Positions 34,410 through 43,093 of a stretch of DNA of 54,779 bases are shown here, piece by piece (the first letter of the stretch is position 1; the number at the start of each line of letters is the position of its first letter). The notes below the pieces were generated by a model. The model made no database searches and was not told the DNA's origin. It saw only the letters and a list, made by a program, of their open reading frames with translations. Both the position numbers and the translations under genes were made by a program. The stretch is taken from the NCBI GenBank assembly GCA_018817515.1, contig JAHIUD010000098.1:1-54779 (forward strand). The letters run 5' to 3'. This stretch comes from Pseudomonadota bacterium. GTDB lineage: Bacteria; Desulfobacterota; Desulfovibrionia; Desulfovibrionales; Desulfovibrionaceae.

Positions 34410-34778
34410 TTAAATAACATAGCCCAGAACATCCTCGCCCACACGCGGTGAAGTATGGGCTGCGTCCACCATGGCCGCTTCGACGAAAGAATCGCCGACC
34501 ACGGCCACAAGGGGCAAAGGCGCAGCGGGGTCATAGTCCTGGTCGTTGACGAAGCCCACGCTGTTCACGCGGACACGGTTGGCCATGGTCATGTCGCCGA
34601 AGGCCGACCAGGTGCGTGTGCTGTTGGGCTCAAAATGCAGGATGGGAGACTGATCGTTCACAGGCTGCACGCGCAGCCCCTCGCTCACCGGAAGCAGGCG
34701 CAACACACCCTCAAAGACGAGCAGCAAGAACAATAACGACAGGGCGAACAGCCCCAAGTTCTTGATCCAATCGCGCAT
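34410..34778 (-). pseudogene. 3'-truncated SGNH-hydrolase-type membrane protein
   Basis: A 122-residue frame on the minus strand. It starts MRDWIKNLGLFALSLLFLLLVFEGVLRLL (an anchor segment), then NSTRTWSAFGDMTMANRVRVNSVGFVNDQDY and the SGNH block I VAVVGDSFVEAAMV at residues about 92-105. Relatives normally continue for another 200-300 residues with the GND and final His blocks; here the frame stops about 20 residues after the GDS motif. It has GGGAGG before the ATG and a promoter-like site at 34828-34856, so the 5' end looks intact and the 3' end lost. The event probably accompanied insertion or rearrangement of the adjacent island. A short functional protein is unlikely. Confidence 0.6.
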
Positions 34779-34827
34779 CGTCTGGAGACCTCCCGTCAAC
34801 GTATGCCCAAGGGCCACAAACTGGTGG

Positions 34828-34856
34828 AAGGTATGCGCGACACCACCCCTGGTCAA
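34828..34856 (-). promoter_or_regulatory. Candidate sigma-70 promoter for the truncated SGNH gene
   Basis: On the minus strand TTGACC (34856-34851), a 17-base spacer and TACCTT (34833-34828) lie about 50 bases ahead of the ATG at 34778. Confidence 0.4.
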
Positions 34857-34871
34857 CCCCCGCCCCAGGAC

Positions 34872-34909
34872 GCAAAAAAAGAGCCGGGCAGGCCCCCCAC
34901 CTGCCCGGC
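34872..34909 (-). terminator. Strong intrinsic terminator, minus strand
   Basis: A perfect 10-base-pair stem, GCCGGGCAGG (34883-34892) with CCTGCCCGGC (34900-34909), has a 7-base loop and is followed on the minus strand by a run of seven T (complement of 34874-34880). It can only end minus-strand transcripts coming from the right. No protein gene lies there: the next gene to the right points the other way. Confidence 0.8.
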
Positions 34910-34990
34910 AGACATGCCGGTCCAACCGACATGGCCGCCGGAAACGTTGCCGCCCGGCGCACACAAGGTCCCTATCAATATTCATTCCAA
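34883..34990 (-). ncRNA. Candidate structured small RNA or leader ending in the terminator
   Basis: Upstream of the terminator on the minus strand are two further hairpins: CATGTCGG/CCGGCATG around a 5-base loop (34913-34933, one G-T pair) and CGCCGG/CCGGCG around a 12-base loop (34936-34959). Three hairpins in a row followed by a T-run, without a protein gene, fit a small RNA of about 100 bases, or an attenuated leader for the gene at 34778. No convincing promoter was found and no known RNA family was recognised. Confidence 0.3.
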
Positions 34991-35144
34991 CTTGCCCGCT
35001 CGCCGTCTACCCCTTGATTTGTCTCAAATTGCGGGTATTACGTACTTGCCCACTAGCAATTTCTGAGCGTTGCCGGTATGCTTTAGCCAGAATTATTCCA
35101 CTTTCTCCGGAATCCCCTGTCACAAACATCCTCATGGAGCGTGT

Positions 35145-36602
35145 GTGGCCAAGATCCTTGTGGTCGATGACGACGAACTCATCCGCGAACTGCTCACCGA
35201 CGCCGTGGGCAGGCACGGGCATACGGCCCTGTGCGCCGGCACACTGGCCGAGGCCAGGAGCATCCTGTCCCGCGAGGAACCGGACCTCGTCTACATGGAC
35301 GTGCGCCTGCCCGACGGCTCGGGCATCAACGCCCTGGAGGAGATCCGCGCGGGCAAAAGCGCGCCCGAGGTCATCATCATCACCGGCCAGGGCGACCCGG
35401 ACGGCGCGGAACTGGCCCTGCGCTGCGGGGCCTGGGATTACATCGAGAAGCCCTCTTCCGTTGAACGCATGGTGCTGCCGCTGCTGCGGGCCCTGGCTTT
35501 TCGCGAGGAAAAACGGCGGCGGCGCGCGCCCACTCTGGCTGCGGATTCCGGCATCGTGGGCACCAGCCCGAAGATGGCCGCCTGCCTGGCGCGCGCGGCC
35601 ATGGCCGCCGCCAGCCGGGTCGACGTGTTCATCAGCGGCGAGACCGGCACAGGCAAGGAGGTCTTCGCCCAGGCCATCCACCAGAGCGGCAGCCGCGCCA
35701 AGAACCGATTCGTGGTGGTGGACTGCACCACCCTGCCCGGCAATCTGGCCGAGAGCGAGCTCTTTGGGCACGAGCGCGGCTCCTTCACCGGGGCCGACCG
35801 CCGCCAGACCGGGCTCATCGCCCAGGCCGACGGCGGCACCCTGTTCCTGGACGAGGTGGGCGAGCTGCCCTTGCCGCTGCAGATCAAGTTCCTGCGCGTG
35901 CTCCAGGAGCGGCGCTTTCGGCCCATCGGCAGCGATACCGAGATCAAGAGCGACTTCCGGCTGGTGGCCGCCACCAACCGCGATCTCTCGGCCATGGTCC
36001 GGCGCGGCGAGTTCCGCGACGACCTGCTCTACCGGCTGCGGGCTTTTCGCATCGAGCTGCCGCCCCTGCGCGAGCGCGAGGGCGACATCCAGGCCCTGGT
36101 GGCGGCCCACCTGACCAAGACCGCAGAACGCCTGGGGGGCAAGCCGCGCGAGGCCAGCCCGGAATTTCTGGAGCTCCTAGGGGCCCACGACTGGCCTGGA
36201 AATGTCCGCGAATTGCTGCAGACTGTGGACATGAGCCTGGTTTCAGCGCAAGGTAACGAGGCTCTCCTTCCGCAGCACCTGCCGCTGGATCTGCGCGTGC
36301 GGCTCATGCGCCGCAGCGTCAGCGACAAGGCGGAGGCAGGCCTCGCAGCACCCCTGGTCCAGGACGGCCGCCAAGGAGCGCAACCCGGGAAGCTCAAGCC
36401 CTGGCGCGAGCACCGCACGCAGCTCTTGGACGAGGCCGAGCGCGCCTACTTTTCGGAGTTGATGAAAATGACCGGCGCCGATGCGGCAAAAGCGGCCCAG
36501 CTCTCGGGCCTCAAGTCGGCCCGGCTGTATGAGATTCTTGCCAAGCACGACCTGCTTAAAGCCAGGCGCGGCCAGGCGCGCATTCCGGATTTCCCGGAAT
36601 AG
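35145..36602 (+). CDS. NtrC-family sigma-54-dependent response regulator
   Basis: A 485-residue activator with three parts. A receiver domain (residues 1-120) has the acidic pocket VDDDE and phospho-acceptor Asp52 in YMDVRLPDG. The AAA+ domain (about 140-375) has Walker A GETGTGKE with Lys171, the sigma-54 contact loop GSFTGA at 212-217, and Walker B GGTLFLDEVGE. A Fis-type helix-turn-helix closes it (AAKAAQLSGLKSARLYEILAKH). The start is GTG 35145, with GGAG five bases upstream (35136-35139); a longer frame from 35070 adds an unconserved stretch. The Ala-to-Ser change in the GAFTGA loop is tolerated in several family members. No partner kinase adjoins it on its 5' side; the hybrid kinase at 37136 is the nearest candidate. 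Confidence 0.92.
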   Translation: MAKILVVDDDELIRELLTDAVGRHGHTALCAGTLAEARSILSREEPDLVYMDVRLPDGSGINALEEIRAGKSAPEVIIITGQGDPDGAELALRCGAWDYIEKPSSVERMVLPLLRALAFREEKRRRRAPTLAADSGIVGTSPKMAACLARAAMAAASRVDVFISGETGTGKEVFAQAIHQSGSRAKNRFVVVDCTTLPGNLAESELFGHERGSFTGADRRQTGLIAQADGGTLFLDEVGELPLPLQIKFLRVLQERRFRPIGSDTEIKSDFRLVAATNRDLSAMVRRGEFRDDLLYRLRAFRIELPPLREREGDIQALVAAHLTKTAERLGGKPREASPEFLELLGAHDWPGNVRELLQTVDMSLVSAQGNEALLPQHLPLDLRVRLMRRSVSDKAEAGLAAPLVQDGRQGAQPGKLKPWREHRTQLLDEAERAYFSELMKMTGADAAKAAQLSGLKSARLYEILAKHDLLKARRGQARIPDFPE

Positions 36603-36741
36603 CACAAGCTCCATCGCAACGGGGAACATCAATCCCTTGTTATTGTGCCAAGTTATCTGCGCGGCGATTATTGGAACGGTTCTTGATATATGGCAATTTT
36701 GGAGCGGGCTATCACACTGATGCCTGTGAGGAGAGAATTCA

Positions 36742-37107
36742 ATGGCCAAGATTCTCATCGCCGAGGACGACGCCCTGTCCCAGAAATTCGTGGCAACAGT
36801 CGTGGAGCGCATGGGCCACTGCGCCTTTGTCAGCCCTGATGGGCGCCACGCCTGGGAGGCCCTCTGCGCCGAAAACCATTTCGACATGCTCATCACCGAC
36901 ATCATGATGCCCATCATGGACGGCACCACGCTCATCCGCACCATCCGGGAAGACGCACGCTTCGCCACCATGCCCATCGTCATCATGTCCGCCTTCATAG
37001 GCGTCAAGGAAATCGCGGAACTGCTCAAGAGCGGAGCCACCTGGTTCATGGCGAAGCCCGTGGACCGGGCCATGCTGGAAGACTATCTCACCCGGGCCAA
37101 AAAATAG
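36742..37107 (+). CDS. Single-domain CheY-like response regulator
   Basis: A 121-residue stand-alone receiver: IAEDDALSQ (acidic pocket), Asp53 in LITDIMMPIMDG as phospho-acceptor, a Ser in IVIMSA at the switch Thr position, and Lys in FMAKPV. It has no output domain, so it either works by protein contact or as a phosphorelay shuttle for the hybrid kinase that starts 28 bases later. GAGGAG at 36728-36733 supports the start. The 139 bases before it contain TGGAACG followed four bases later by TTGAT (36672-36687), which has sigma-54 spacing but lacks the conserved GC of the -12 element, so a sigma-54 promoter is only a weak suggestion. Confidence 0.92.
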   Translation: MAKILIAEDDALSQKFVATVVERMGHCAFVSPDGRHAWEALCAENHFDMLITDIMMPIMDGTTLIRTIREDARFATMPIVIMSAFIGVKEIAELLKSGATWFMAKPVDRAMLEDYLTRAKK

Positions 37108-37135
37108 CGCGGCTGGCCCCCGTGCGGAGCGCCTC

Positions 37136-40100
37136 ATGCACAGCGACCCGCCAGCGCCCCCGCGCGGGAACCGGGCCTGGACAGCCAGGCCGCGCCACGC
37201 TGCCCACAGCGGCTCTCCCTGCGCCGGAACCGCCTGCTGCCGCCTGGGTCTGCTCTTCGCATTAAGCCTTGCCCTGGGTCTCCTCCTCGGGCTCACCGAC
37301 CCGGCCCTTTCGGCCAGCCGCGCCGACCCCGTCACTTCGGACCAATCCGCCGCCGCCCCGGCCCCGGCCGCCCCGCCTCAGGAGCTCCGCGCCGCCGCCC
37401 CGGCCAACCTGCCGCCGTTCTATCTTCCTGACGCCGAGGCCAACCCCAGCGGTTTCGCCGTGGAGCTGCTGCGGCGCGTAGCCACGGGCGCAGGGTACGG
37501 CCTGCGCCTTGTCCCAACGGCCGACTTGAGCGAGGCCGAGCGCCTGCTGCGCCAGGGCAAGGTCCAGGTTTTGCCGGGCCTGGGCGTCAGCCCCACCCGC
37601 AAGCGGGCCATGGGCTTCACCCGCCCCTTTGAAACCCTGCCGGTGCACATCTTCTTCCGCGCAGGCTCCCCGCCCCTGGGGGACCTCCGCGCCCTGGCCG
37701 GGAAACGGCTGGCCCTGGTGGCCGGGAGCATTCCCCTGGAGCGGCTGATGAACCGGCCAGAGCTGAACATCCGGCTCACCCAGACCCTGGCCGAAGCCAT
37801 CTTCGACGTCCTCTCGGGCCAGGCCGACGCCCTGGTTTATCTCGCACCCGTTGTACAGGCCGCCGCCCGCTCCGCCGGGGTGGAGCACAAGCTCGGCCAG
37901 AGCGTCCATCCCCTGTTCGAGGTAGACCGGGCACTGGCCGTGGCCCCTGGCAATCCACAACTTCTCGCACGGCTGGACGCTGCCTTGGACGCTTTCCTCG
38001 ACACCCAGGAGTTCCGGGACCTCTACCGCAAATGGCACCCCGCGCCCAAGCCGCCCAACTTCTCACCCGTAGCCCTCTGGACGATGGCCGCCCTGGCCGC
38101 AGCCCTGGCCGCCGCGCTTTTGGCCTGGCGCTCCGTCTCGTTGATGCGCCTGAACCGCAGGCTGCGGCTGACCGTCAGCCAGCGTGACCAGGCCCTGGCC
38201 GCTCAACGCCTGACCGAGGAGCGCCTGGAGGCCCTGTTCACACTGGCCCACATGGACGCCGCCAGCACCGAAGAGCTTGTAGACTTCGCCCTTGAGCAGG
38301 GCGTGCGGCTTACAGGCAGCAGCAGCGGCTACCTTCTCTTCATCGAGGGCGAGAACGCGGACCATGGCCGGGCCGTCTGGTCCAAAACGGTCAAGCAGCG
38401 CGGCTTCCTCCTGCCGGAGCAGCAGGAGAACGCAACCTTCACCATCAGCCAAGGCGGGCTCTGGGCCGAATGCCTGCGCACCGGTCAGCCGTCCATCATC
38501 AACGACTACCCCGCCCACCCCGGCCAGCGCCCCCTGCCCGAGGGCCACGCCCCCATCATGCGGCACATGGGCGTGCCCCTGGTGGAGAATGACCGGGCCC
38601 TGGTCATGTTCGGCGTGGGCGACAAGCCCGAGCCCTACGACGACACCGACGCCCGCCAACTCCAGCTCTTCCTCTCCGGGCTGTGGCGCGTGCTCAAGGC
38701 CCGCCGCGACGCCGACGCCATCCGCCAGGCCAGGGACTACGCCGAAAACCTGCTTGAGGGCGCCAACACCATGATCGTGGGCCTGGACCGCTGTGGCCGG
38801 GTCACGGCCTTCAACGCCGCCGCCGAGGCCATCACCGGCCATGCCCGCGGCGCCATGCTCGGTCGCGACTGGTTCAGCACGGTGTACCCCGGCCCGCGCG
38901 GCCAAGGCCTGGCCCAAAGCTACCGACGGATCATGGCCAGGGAGGCCCCGCTGCGCAGACAAGGCCTGGCTCCCCTGTGCACCAGCAACGGAGAGCAGCG
39001 GCTCATCTCCTGGCAGAACAGCCTGCTGCGCCAGGGCGGCGAGACCGTCGGCCTCATCGCCTTCGGCATCGACATCACCGAGAGCAGCAGAGCCGAGGAG
39101 ACGCTCCAGGCCCAGAACAAGGAGATCCGGGCCCTGTTCGACAGCGTCCCGGGCCTGATCTTCTACAAGAGCCTGGACAACCGGGTCCTGCGCGCCAACG
39201 CGGCCTGGTTCAAGACCCTGGGCCTGGACGAGTCCATCCTCGGCGTCCCGTTGGAGCAAGTTTTCCCGGAATCTGTGGCTCAAAAATTCCTCCGCGACGA
39301 CATGGAGGTTCTGCAAAGCGGCCAGGCCAAAATGAACATCATGGAGACTGTGGCCACACCCCAGGGGCTGCGCCGGTTCATCACCCAAAAGATGCCGCGG
39401 CTCGACGCCAAGGGCACGGTGAGCGGGCTCATCTGCATCGCCACCGACGTCACCGAACTGCACCTGGCAAAAGACGCCCTGGCCCAGAGCGAGGAGATGT
39501 TCCGCACCCTGGCCGAGGACTCTCCGGCGCTCATCTGCCGGTCACTGCCCGGCTACATCATCACTTACGTCAACAGGGCCTACCAGGACACTTTCCGCAG
39601 AAACGCCGATGAGCTCGTCGGCACCTGCTTCCTGGACTACTGGCCGCCGGAGGAGCATGAGCGCATCCGCGCCAACATCGCGGCCCTGACCCCCGAATCC
39701 CCGGTGAATTCGCACGAGCACACCCTCGTGCTGCCGGACGGACGCACCGTCTGGCAACGGTGGACCGACCGCGCCCTGTTCGACCCGGACGGCACCGTCA
39801 GGGCCTACCAGAGCGTGGGCATCGACATCACCGAACGCAAACAGGCCGAAATAGACCTGCGGCGTCTGCACCGGGCCATCGAGCAGGCCGCCGAGGGCGT
39901 GCTCATCACCGACAGGGACGGCACCATCACCTACGTCAACCCCGCCCTGGAGCGCATGACCGGGCTCTCCGGTCCGGAGGCCAGGGAGAACGGGCTGTCC
40001 GTGCAGGAGATCCGCCGTGCCGTGCTGCAGCACCAGCAGTCGGCCGTGGACATGAACGAGGGCGGCAACGTCTGGCGCGGCACCAGCTTCTTTGCCAGGC

Positions 40101-41377
40101 CCCACGGGCAGAACGTGGAGGTGGAGTTCACCATCTCGGCCATCCACGACCCCTCAGGCGAGGTCATCAGCTTTGTTGCCGTGTGCCGAGACGTCACCGA
40201 AAAGCGCCTGCTGGAGCGCCAGCTCTGGCAGGCACAGAAGATGGAGGCCCTGGGCACCCTGGCCGGGGGCATCGCCCATGACTTCAACAACATCCTGGCC
40301 TCCATCATGGGCTTCACCGAGCTGGCCCTGGACGACACGCCTCCCACGGGCCGGGCCAGGGGCAGCCTCACGCGCGTGCTCAAGGCCAGCAGCCGCGCCA
40401 AGGAGCTGGTGCGCCAGATCCTCACCTTCAGCCGCCGCGCCGACCGCGAGCGGCGCACCCTCCAGGCAGATGAGGTCATCGGCGAGGCCCTGCGGCTCAT
40501 GAAGGCCTCCCTGCCCAAGGACATCTGCATCGAGCCCCGGATGCAGGCCCAGGGCTGCGCAATCCTGGCCGATCCCACACAGCTCCACCAGATCGTCATG
40601 AACCTGTGCACCAACGCGGCCCAGGCCATGCGCGGCGGCGGGCGCATGGATGTGCGCACCCAGGTGGTTTGCCTGGGCGAGGAAGCCCCGGCCCACGCGC
40701 ACGGACTGCCCCCCGGGCAGTACCTGTCGCTCACCGTGGAGGACACCGGCCCCGGCATCGCGCCCGAAGTCCTGGGGCGCATCTTCGATCCCTTCTTCAC
40801 CACCAAGGACTCCGGCGAGGGCACCGGGCTCGGCCTGGCCGTGGTCCACGGCATCGTATCGAGCCTCGGCGGCTCGGTCTTCGCCGAGAGCGAGCCCGGC
40901 TGCGGCGCGCGCCTGACGGTGCTGCTGCCCACGGCCCAGGCCTGCCCCAGTCCTCCGCCCGCGCCCCTTTCGGACCACCCCAAGGGCCACGAGCGCATCC
41001 TCCTGGTGGACGACGAGACCGAACTGCTCGACCTGGTTCGCCAGACCCTGGAGCCTCTGGGGTATCAGGTGGCCGCCCACAACCTGCCCGAGGCCGCGCT
41101 CACGGAATTTCTGGCCAGCCCCCAGGCCTTCGACCTCGTCCTCACCGACCAGAGCATGCCCAGGCTGAGCGGCCTCCAGCTGGCCGCGCGCCTGCGCGAA
41201 GTGCGCCCGGACCTGCCCATCGTCTTGTGCACCGGCTTGAGCATGGTCATCCCCCCCGACCGGCTCCAGGCCCTTGGCGAAGCCTGGCTTCTGTCCAAGC
41301 CCTTCTCCACCAGCGAGCTGGCACGCGTGGTGCGCCAGGCGCTCTCAAACACCCGGGGGGGTTGCGATGCCGCATAG
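37136..41377 (+). CDS. Hybrid sensor histidine kinase with periplasmic solute-binding sensor, GAF and four PAS domains
   Basis: A 1413-residue membrane kinase. Order: a signal or first membrane segment (about residues 37-60), a family-3 solute-binding-protein-like sensor (about 85-305; LPPFYLPDAEANPSGFAVELLRRV, RKRAMGFTRPF), a membrane segment (313-331), a GAF domain (about 365-525), four PAS/PAC units (about 540-1030, each ending in a DITE/DVTE phrase), HisKA with His1048 in GGIAHDFNNI, an HATPase domain with DTGPGIAP and GTGLGLAVVHG, and a C-terminal receiver with Asp1338 in LTDQSMP. It should sense an amino acid or similar small polar ligand outside the cell, plus cytoplasmic cues. It overlaps the next receiver gene by 11 bases. 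The receiver genes on both sides suggest a multi-step phosphorelay. Confidence 0.93.
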   Translation: MHSDPPAPPRGNRAWTARPRHAAHSGSPCAGTACCRLGLLFALSLALGLLLGLTDPALSASRADPVTSDQSAAAPAPAAPPQELRAAAPANLPPFYLPDAEANPSGFAVELLRRVATGAGYGLRLVPTADLSEAERLLRQGKVQVLPGLGVSPTRKRAMGFTRPFETLPVHIFFRAGSPPLGDLRALAGKRLALVAGSIPLERLMNRPELNIRLTQTLAEAIFDVLSGQADALVYLAPVVQAAARSAGVEHKLGQSVHPLFEVDRALAVAPGNPQLLARLDAALDAFLDTQEFRDLYRKWHPAPKPPNFSPVALWTMAALAAALAAALLAWRSVSLMRLNRRLRLTVSQRDQALAAQRLTEERLEALFTLAHMDAASTEELVDFALEQGVRLTGSSSGYLLFIEGENADHGRAVWSKTVKQRGFLLPEQQENATFTISQGGLWAECLRTGQPSIINDYPAHPGQRPLPEGHAPIMRHMGVPLVENDRALVMFGVGDKPEPYDDTDARQLQLFLSGLWRVLKARRDADAIRQARDYAENLLEGANTMIVGLDRCGRVTAFNAAAEAITGHARGAMLGRDWFSTVYPGPRGQGLAQSYRRIMAREAPLRRQGLAPLCTSNGEQRLISWQNSLLRQGGETVGLIAFGIDITESSRAEETLQAQNKEIRALFDSVPGLIFYKSLDNRVLRANAAWFKTLGLDESILGVPLEQVFPESVAQKFLRDDMEVLQSGQAKMNIMETVATPQGLRRFITQKMPRLDAKGTVSGLICIATDVTELHLAKDALAQSEEMFRTLAEDSPALICRSLPGYIITYVNRAYQDTFRRNADELVGTCFLDYWPPEEHERIRANIAALTPESPVNSHEHTLVLPDGRTVWQRWTDRALFDPDGTVRAYQSVGIDITERKQAEIDLRRLHRAIEQAAEGVLITDRDGTITYVNPALERMTGLSGPEARENGLSVQEIRRAVLQHQQSAVDMNEGGNVWRGTSFFARPHGQNVEVEFTISAIHDPSGEVISFVAVCRDVTEKRLLERQLWQAQKMEALGTLAGGIAHDFNNILASIMGFTELALDDTPPTGRARGSLTRVLKASSRAKELVRQILTFSRRADRERRTLQADEVIGEALRLMKASLPKDICIEPRMQAQGCAILADPTQLHQIVMNLCTNAAQAMRGGGRMDVRTQVVCLGEEAPAHAHGLPPGQYLSLTVEDTGPGIAPEVLGRIFDPFFTTKDSGEGTGLGLAVVHGIVSSLGGSVFAESEPGCGARLTVLLPTAQACPSPPPAPLSDHPKGHERILLVDDETELLDLVRQTLEPLGYQVAAHNLPEAALTEFLASPQAFDLVLTDQSMPRLSGLQLAARLREVRPDLPIVLCTGLSMVIPPDRLQALGEAWLLSKPFSTSELARVVRQALSNTRGGCDAA

Positions 41378-41738
41378 GATTCTTGTCGTTGACGACGACG
41401 CGGATGTGCGCGACATGCTCTGCCGCACGCTCACGGCCAGCGGCTACGAGGCCATTCCCGCCGCAGGCGGGCGGCAGGCCGTGGAATACCTGACGCTGGG
41501 CGCCCCGGACCTCGTCATCACCGACGTGGTCATGCCCGGGGTGGACGGCTTCGAGGTGCTGCTGAAGCTCCGGCGCATGCTCCCCGGCGCGCGCGCGCTG
41601 ATCATGAGCGGAGGCGGGCGGATCGAGCCGGAAGTATACCTGGACATGGCCCGCCGCCTGGGCGCACGCTGCATCCTGCGCAAGCCCTTCACCAGAGCCG
41701 AGATGCTCGATGCCGTTGAGCAGGCCCTGACCCCCTGA
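41367..41738 (+). CDS. Single-domain response regulator
   Basis: A 123-residue receiver: ILVVDDDADVRD, phospho-acceptor Asp53 in VITDVVMPGVDG, and Lys in ILRKPF. It begins inside the hybrid kinase gene (11-base overlap), where the longer frame from 41274 is just read-through of kinase sequence. No output domain follows. It is a likely phosphorelay partner of the kinase, distinct in sequence from the receiver at 36742. Confidence 0.92.
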   Translation: MPHRILVVDDDADVRDMLCRTLTASGYEAIPAAGGRQAVEYLTLGAPDLVITDVVMPGVDGFEVLLKLRRMLPGARALIMSGGGRIEPEVYLDMARRLGARCILRKPFTRAEMLDAVEQALTP

Positions 41739-41762
41739 ACCGCAAGCCACCAAGGAGTTCCC

Positions 41763-42263
41763 ATGCCCTCGGACATGACCCCGTTGACCCAGGCCTTTGT
41801 GCACCAGTCCCTGGCCGCCGCAAAAAATCGCGTGCGCGCGAGCAAGGCCACCCAGGACGGCCAGCCGGACGCGGCCCTGACCCTGCGCGCCCTGGCCGAA
41901 GCCCAGGAGGTCCACGCCAAGAAAGCCCTGACCTTCCTGCGCGGGCGCATCGGCACCAGCGCCGAAAATCTGGCCCTGGCCCTGCAGGAGGCCCGCGAGA
42001 TGGCCGTCTACGCCCTGGGCTGGACCCTGCAGTCCGAGGCCGACACGGACAGGGCCGCTGGCTCGCTTCTGACCCAGATGGCCCGCGCCGTGCAAAGCCA
42101 CCTGGCCCTGCCCGGCCTCGCGCACAAGGCCCCCGACCAGGCCGGCGCCGACATGCGCTACCATGTCTGCGTCATCTGCGGGCACGTCCATATGGGCGAT
42201 GCGCCGGGCCGCTGCCCCGTGTGCCACGCCGTGCCGGAAAAATTCAGCGAGGTCACGGTCTAG
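41763..42263 (+). CDS. Rubrerythrin-like protein with altered diiron site
   Basis: A 166-residue protein: a four-helix ferritin-like domain (about 1-125) and a C-terminal rubredoxin-type iron site with CVIC and CPVC (YHVCVICGHVHMGDAPGRCPVC). Aligned by eye with Desulfovibrio rubrerythrin, helix 2 keeps Glu-x-x-His (EAQEVHAKK) and helix 3 keeps Glu-x-x-Glu (QEAREMA), but the first-helix Glu of GES is Gln (HQS) and the Glu of the last helix is also Gln (AVQSH). Two carboxylate ligands thus seem lost, so normal peroxidase activity is doubtful. It sits 24 bases after a receiver gene inside a signalling operon, where a redox-sensing or electron-relay role is conceivable (inference). Confidence 0.83.
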   Translation: MPSDMTPLTQAFVHQSLAAAKNRVRASKATQDGQPDAALTLRALAEAQEVHAKKALTFLRGRIGTSAENLALALQEAREMAVYALGWTLQSEADTDRAAGSLLTQMARAVQSHLALPGLAHKAPDQAGADMRYHVCVICGHVHMGDAPGRCPVCHAVPEKFSEVTV

Positions 42264-42268
42264 CCACC

Positions 42269-43081
42269 ATGCTGGCCGAGGCCCTCAAATACGCCGCAGC
42301 GCGCCTGCGCGGCCAGAGCGACCCCTACGGGCACCTGGCCCAGCAGGTGGCCATCTGGGCACGCCACAAGCGCCACAGCGCGGTCTGGCAGCCGCACCTG
42401 ACGCGTGCGAAGGCCCTTGCCCTGGCCTCGGCCCGCGCCTGCCCGGAGCAGGCCCGGCGCACAGCCCTGGTCATGGGGCCGGGCCTGCTGCTGGATGTGC
42501 CTCTTGACGAGCTCTCTGCCCTGTTTCAAACAGTGGTGCTGGCCGATATGGCTTTTGTGCCCGAAGTCCGCGCCAGGGCCGCCCGCCTGGGCAATGTGCA
42601 GACCCTGGAGGTGGACCTCACCGGGAGGCTGGGCCAACGGCCCGACGTCGTTCCGGACGCGGCCTCTGGTTTGGCCCAGGTGGCAGCAGACCTGCCGGAG
42701 CTTGATTTCGCGTACTCGGCGAACCTGCTCTCGCAACTGCCGCTGTTCGCCCTGGACGCGCTGAAGCCGGAGAGAGCGCCGGACATGGCGCCAGGCATGA
42801 AGCAGGAGCGCCGAGCAAAGCTCGCCGCAGAGCTGGTGCGCCAGCACCTGGACGGACTCAAGGCGCTGGGCTGCCCGGCCTGCCTGGTCACCGACGTGAC
42901 CGAACGCGGCTTGCGCCAGGGGGTGGTCAACTACGAGGCGGATCTGCTTTTCGGAGTGCAGCCCGGTCTGACCGGCGAGAGCTGGATCTGGGACCTGGCC
43001 CCGGACGGGGAGGCCGTGCGCGGCCTGGATGTGGAGCGGGTGGTGCTTGGCGTTTCAGACGTCCGAGCCGCAACAGTCTGA
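42269..43081 (+). CDS. Conserved-looking protein of unknown function, Rossmann/methyltransferase-like
   Basis: A 270-residue cytoplasmic protein that I do not recognise. The middle part, ALVMGPGLLLDVPLDELSALFQTVVLADMAFVPEVRARA, reads like the first two strands of a SAM-binding Rossmann fold (GxG turn and an acidic end of strand 2), and LDFAYSANLLSQLPLFAL fits a motif IV strand. The N-terminus (YAAARLRGQSDPYGHLAQQVAIWARHKRH) is helical and basic. It starts five bases after the rubrerythrin-like gene and ends 12 bases before the kinase-like gene, so it belongs to the same operon. No signal peptide or membrane segment. Confidence 0.65.
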   Translation: MLAEALKYAAARLRGQSDPYGHLAQQVAIWARHKRHSAVWQPHLTRAKALALASARACPEQARRTALVMGPGLLLDVPLDELSALFQTVVLADMAFVPEVRARAARLGNVQTLEVDLTGRLGQRPDVVPDAASGLAQVAADLPELDFAYSANLLSQLPLFALDALKPERAPDMAPGMKQERRAKLAAELVRQHLDGLKALGCPACLVTDVTERGLRQGVVNYEADLLFGVQPGLTGESWIWDLAPDGEAVRGLDVERVVLGVSDVRAATV

Positions 43082-43093
43082 CCCGAGGAGAAC

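Noticed and set aside
36672-36687. Sigma-54 promoter before the CheY-like gene
   Set aside because: TGGAACG-N4-TTGAT has the right spacing but has GA instead of the nearly invariant GC at -12; kept only as a remark.
38063-41080. Large minus-strand frames opposite the hybrid kinase
   Set aside because: The kinase shows continuous, ordered domains on the plus strand; the opposite frames show repetitive composition only.
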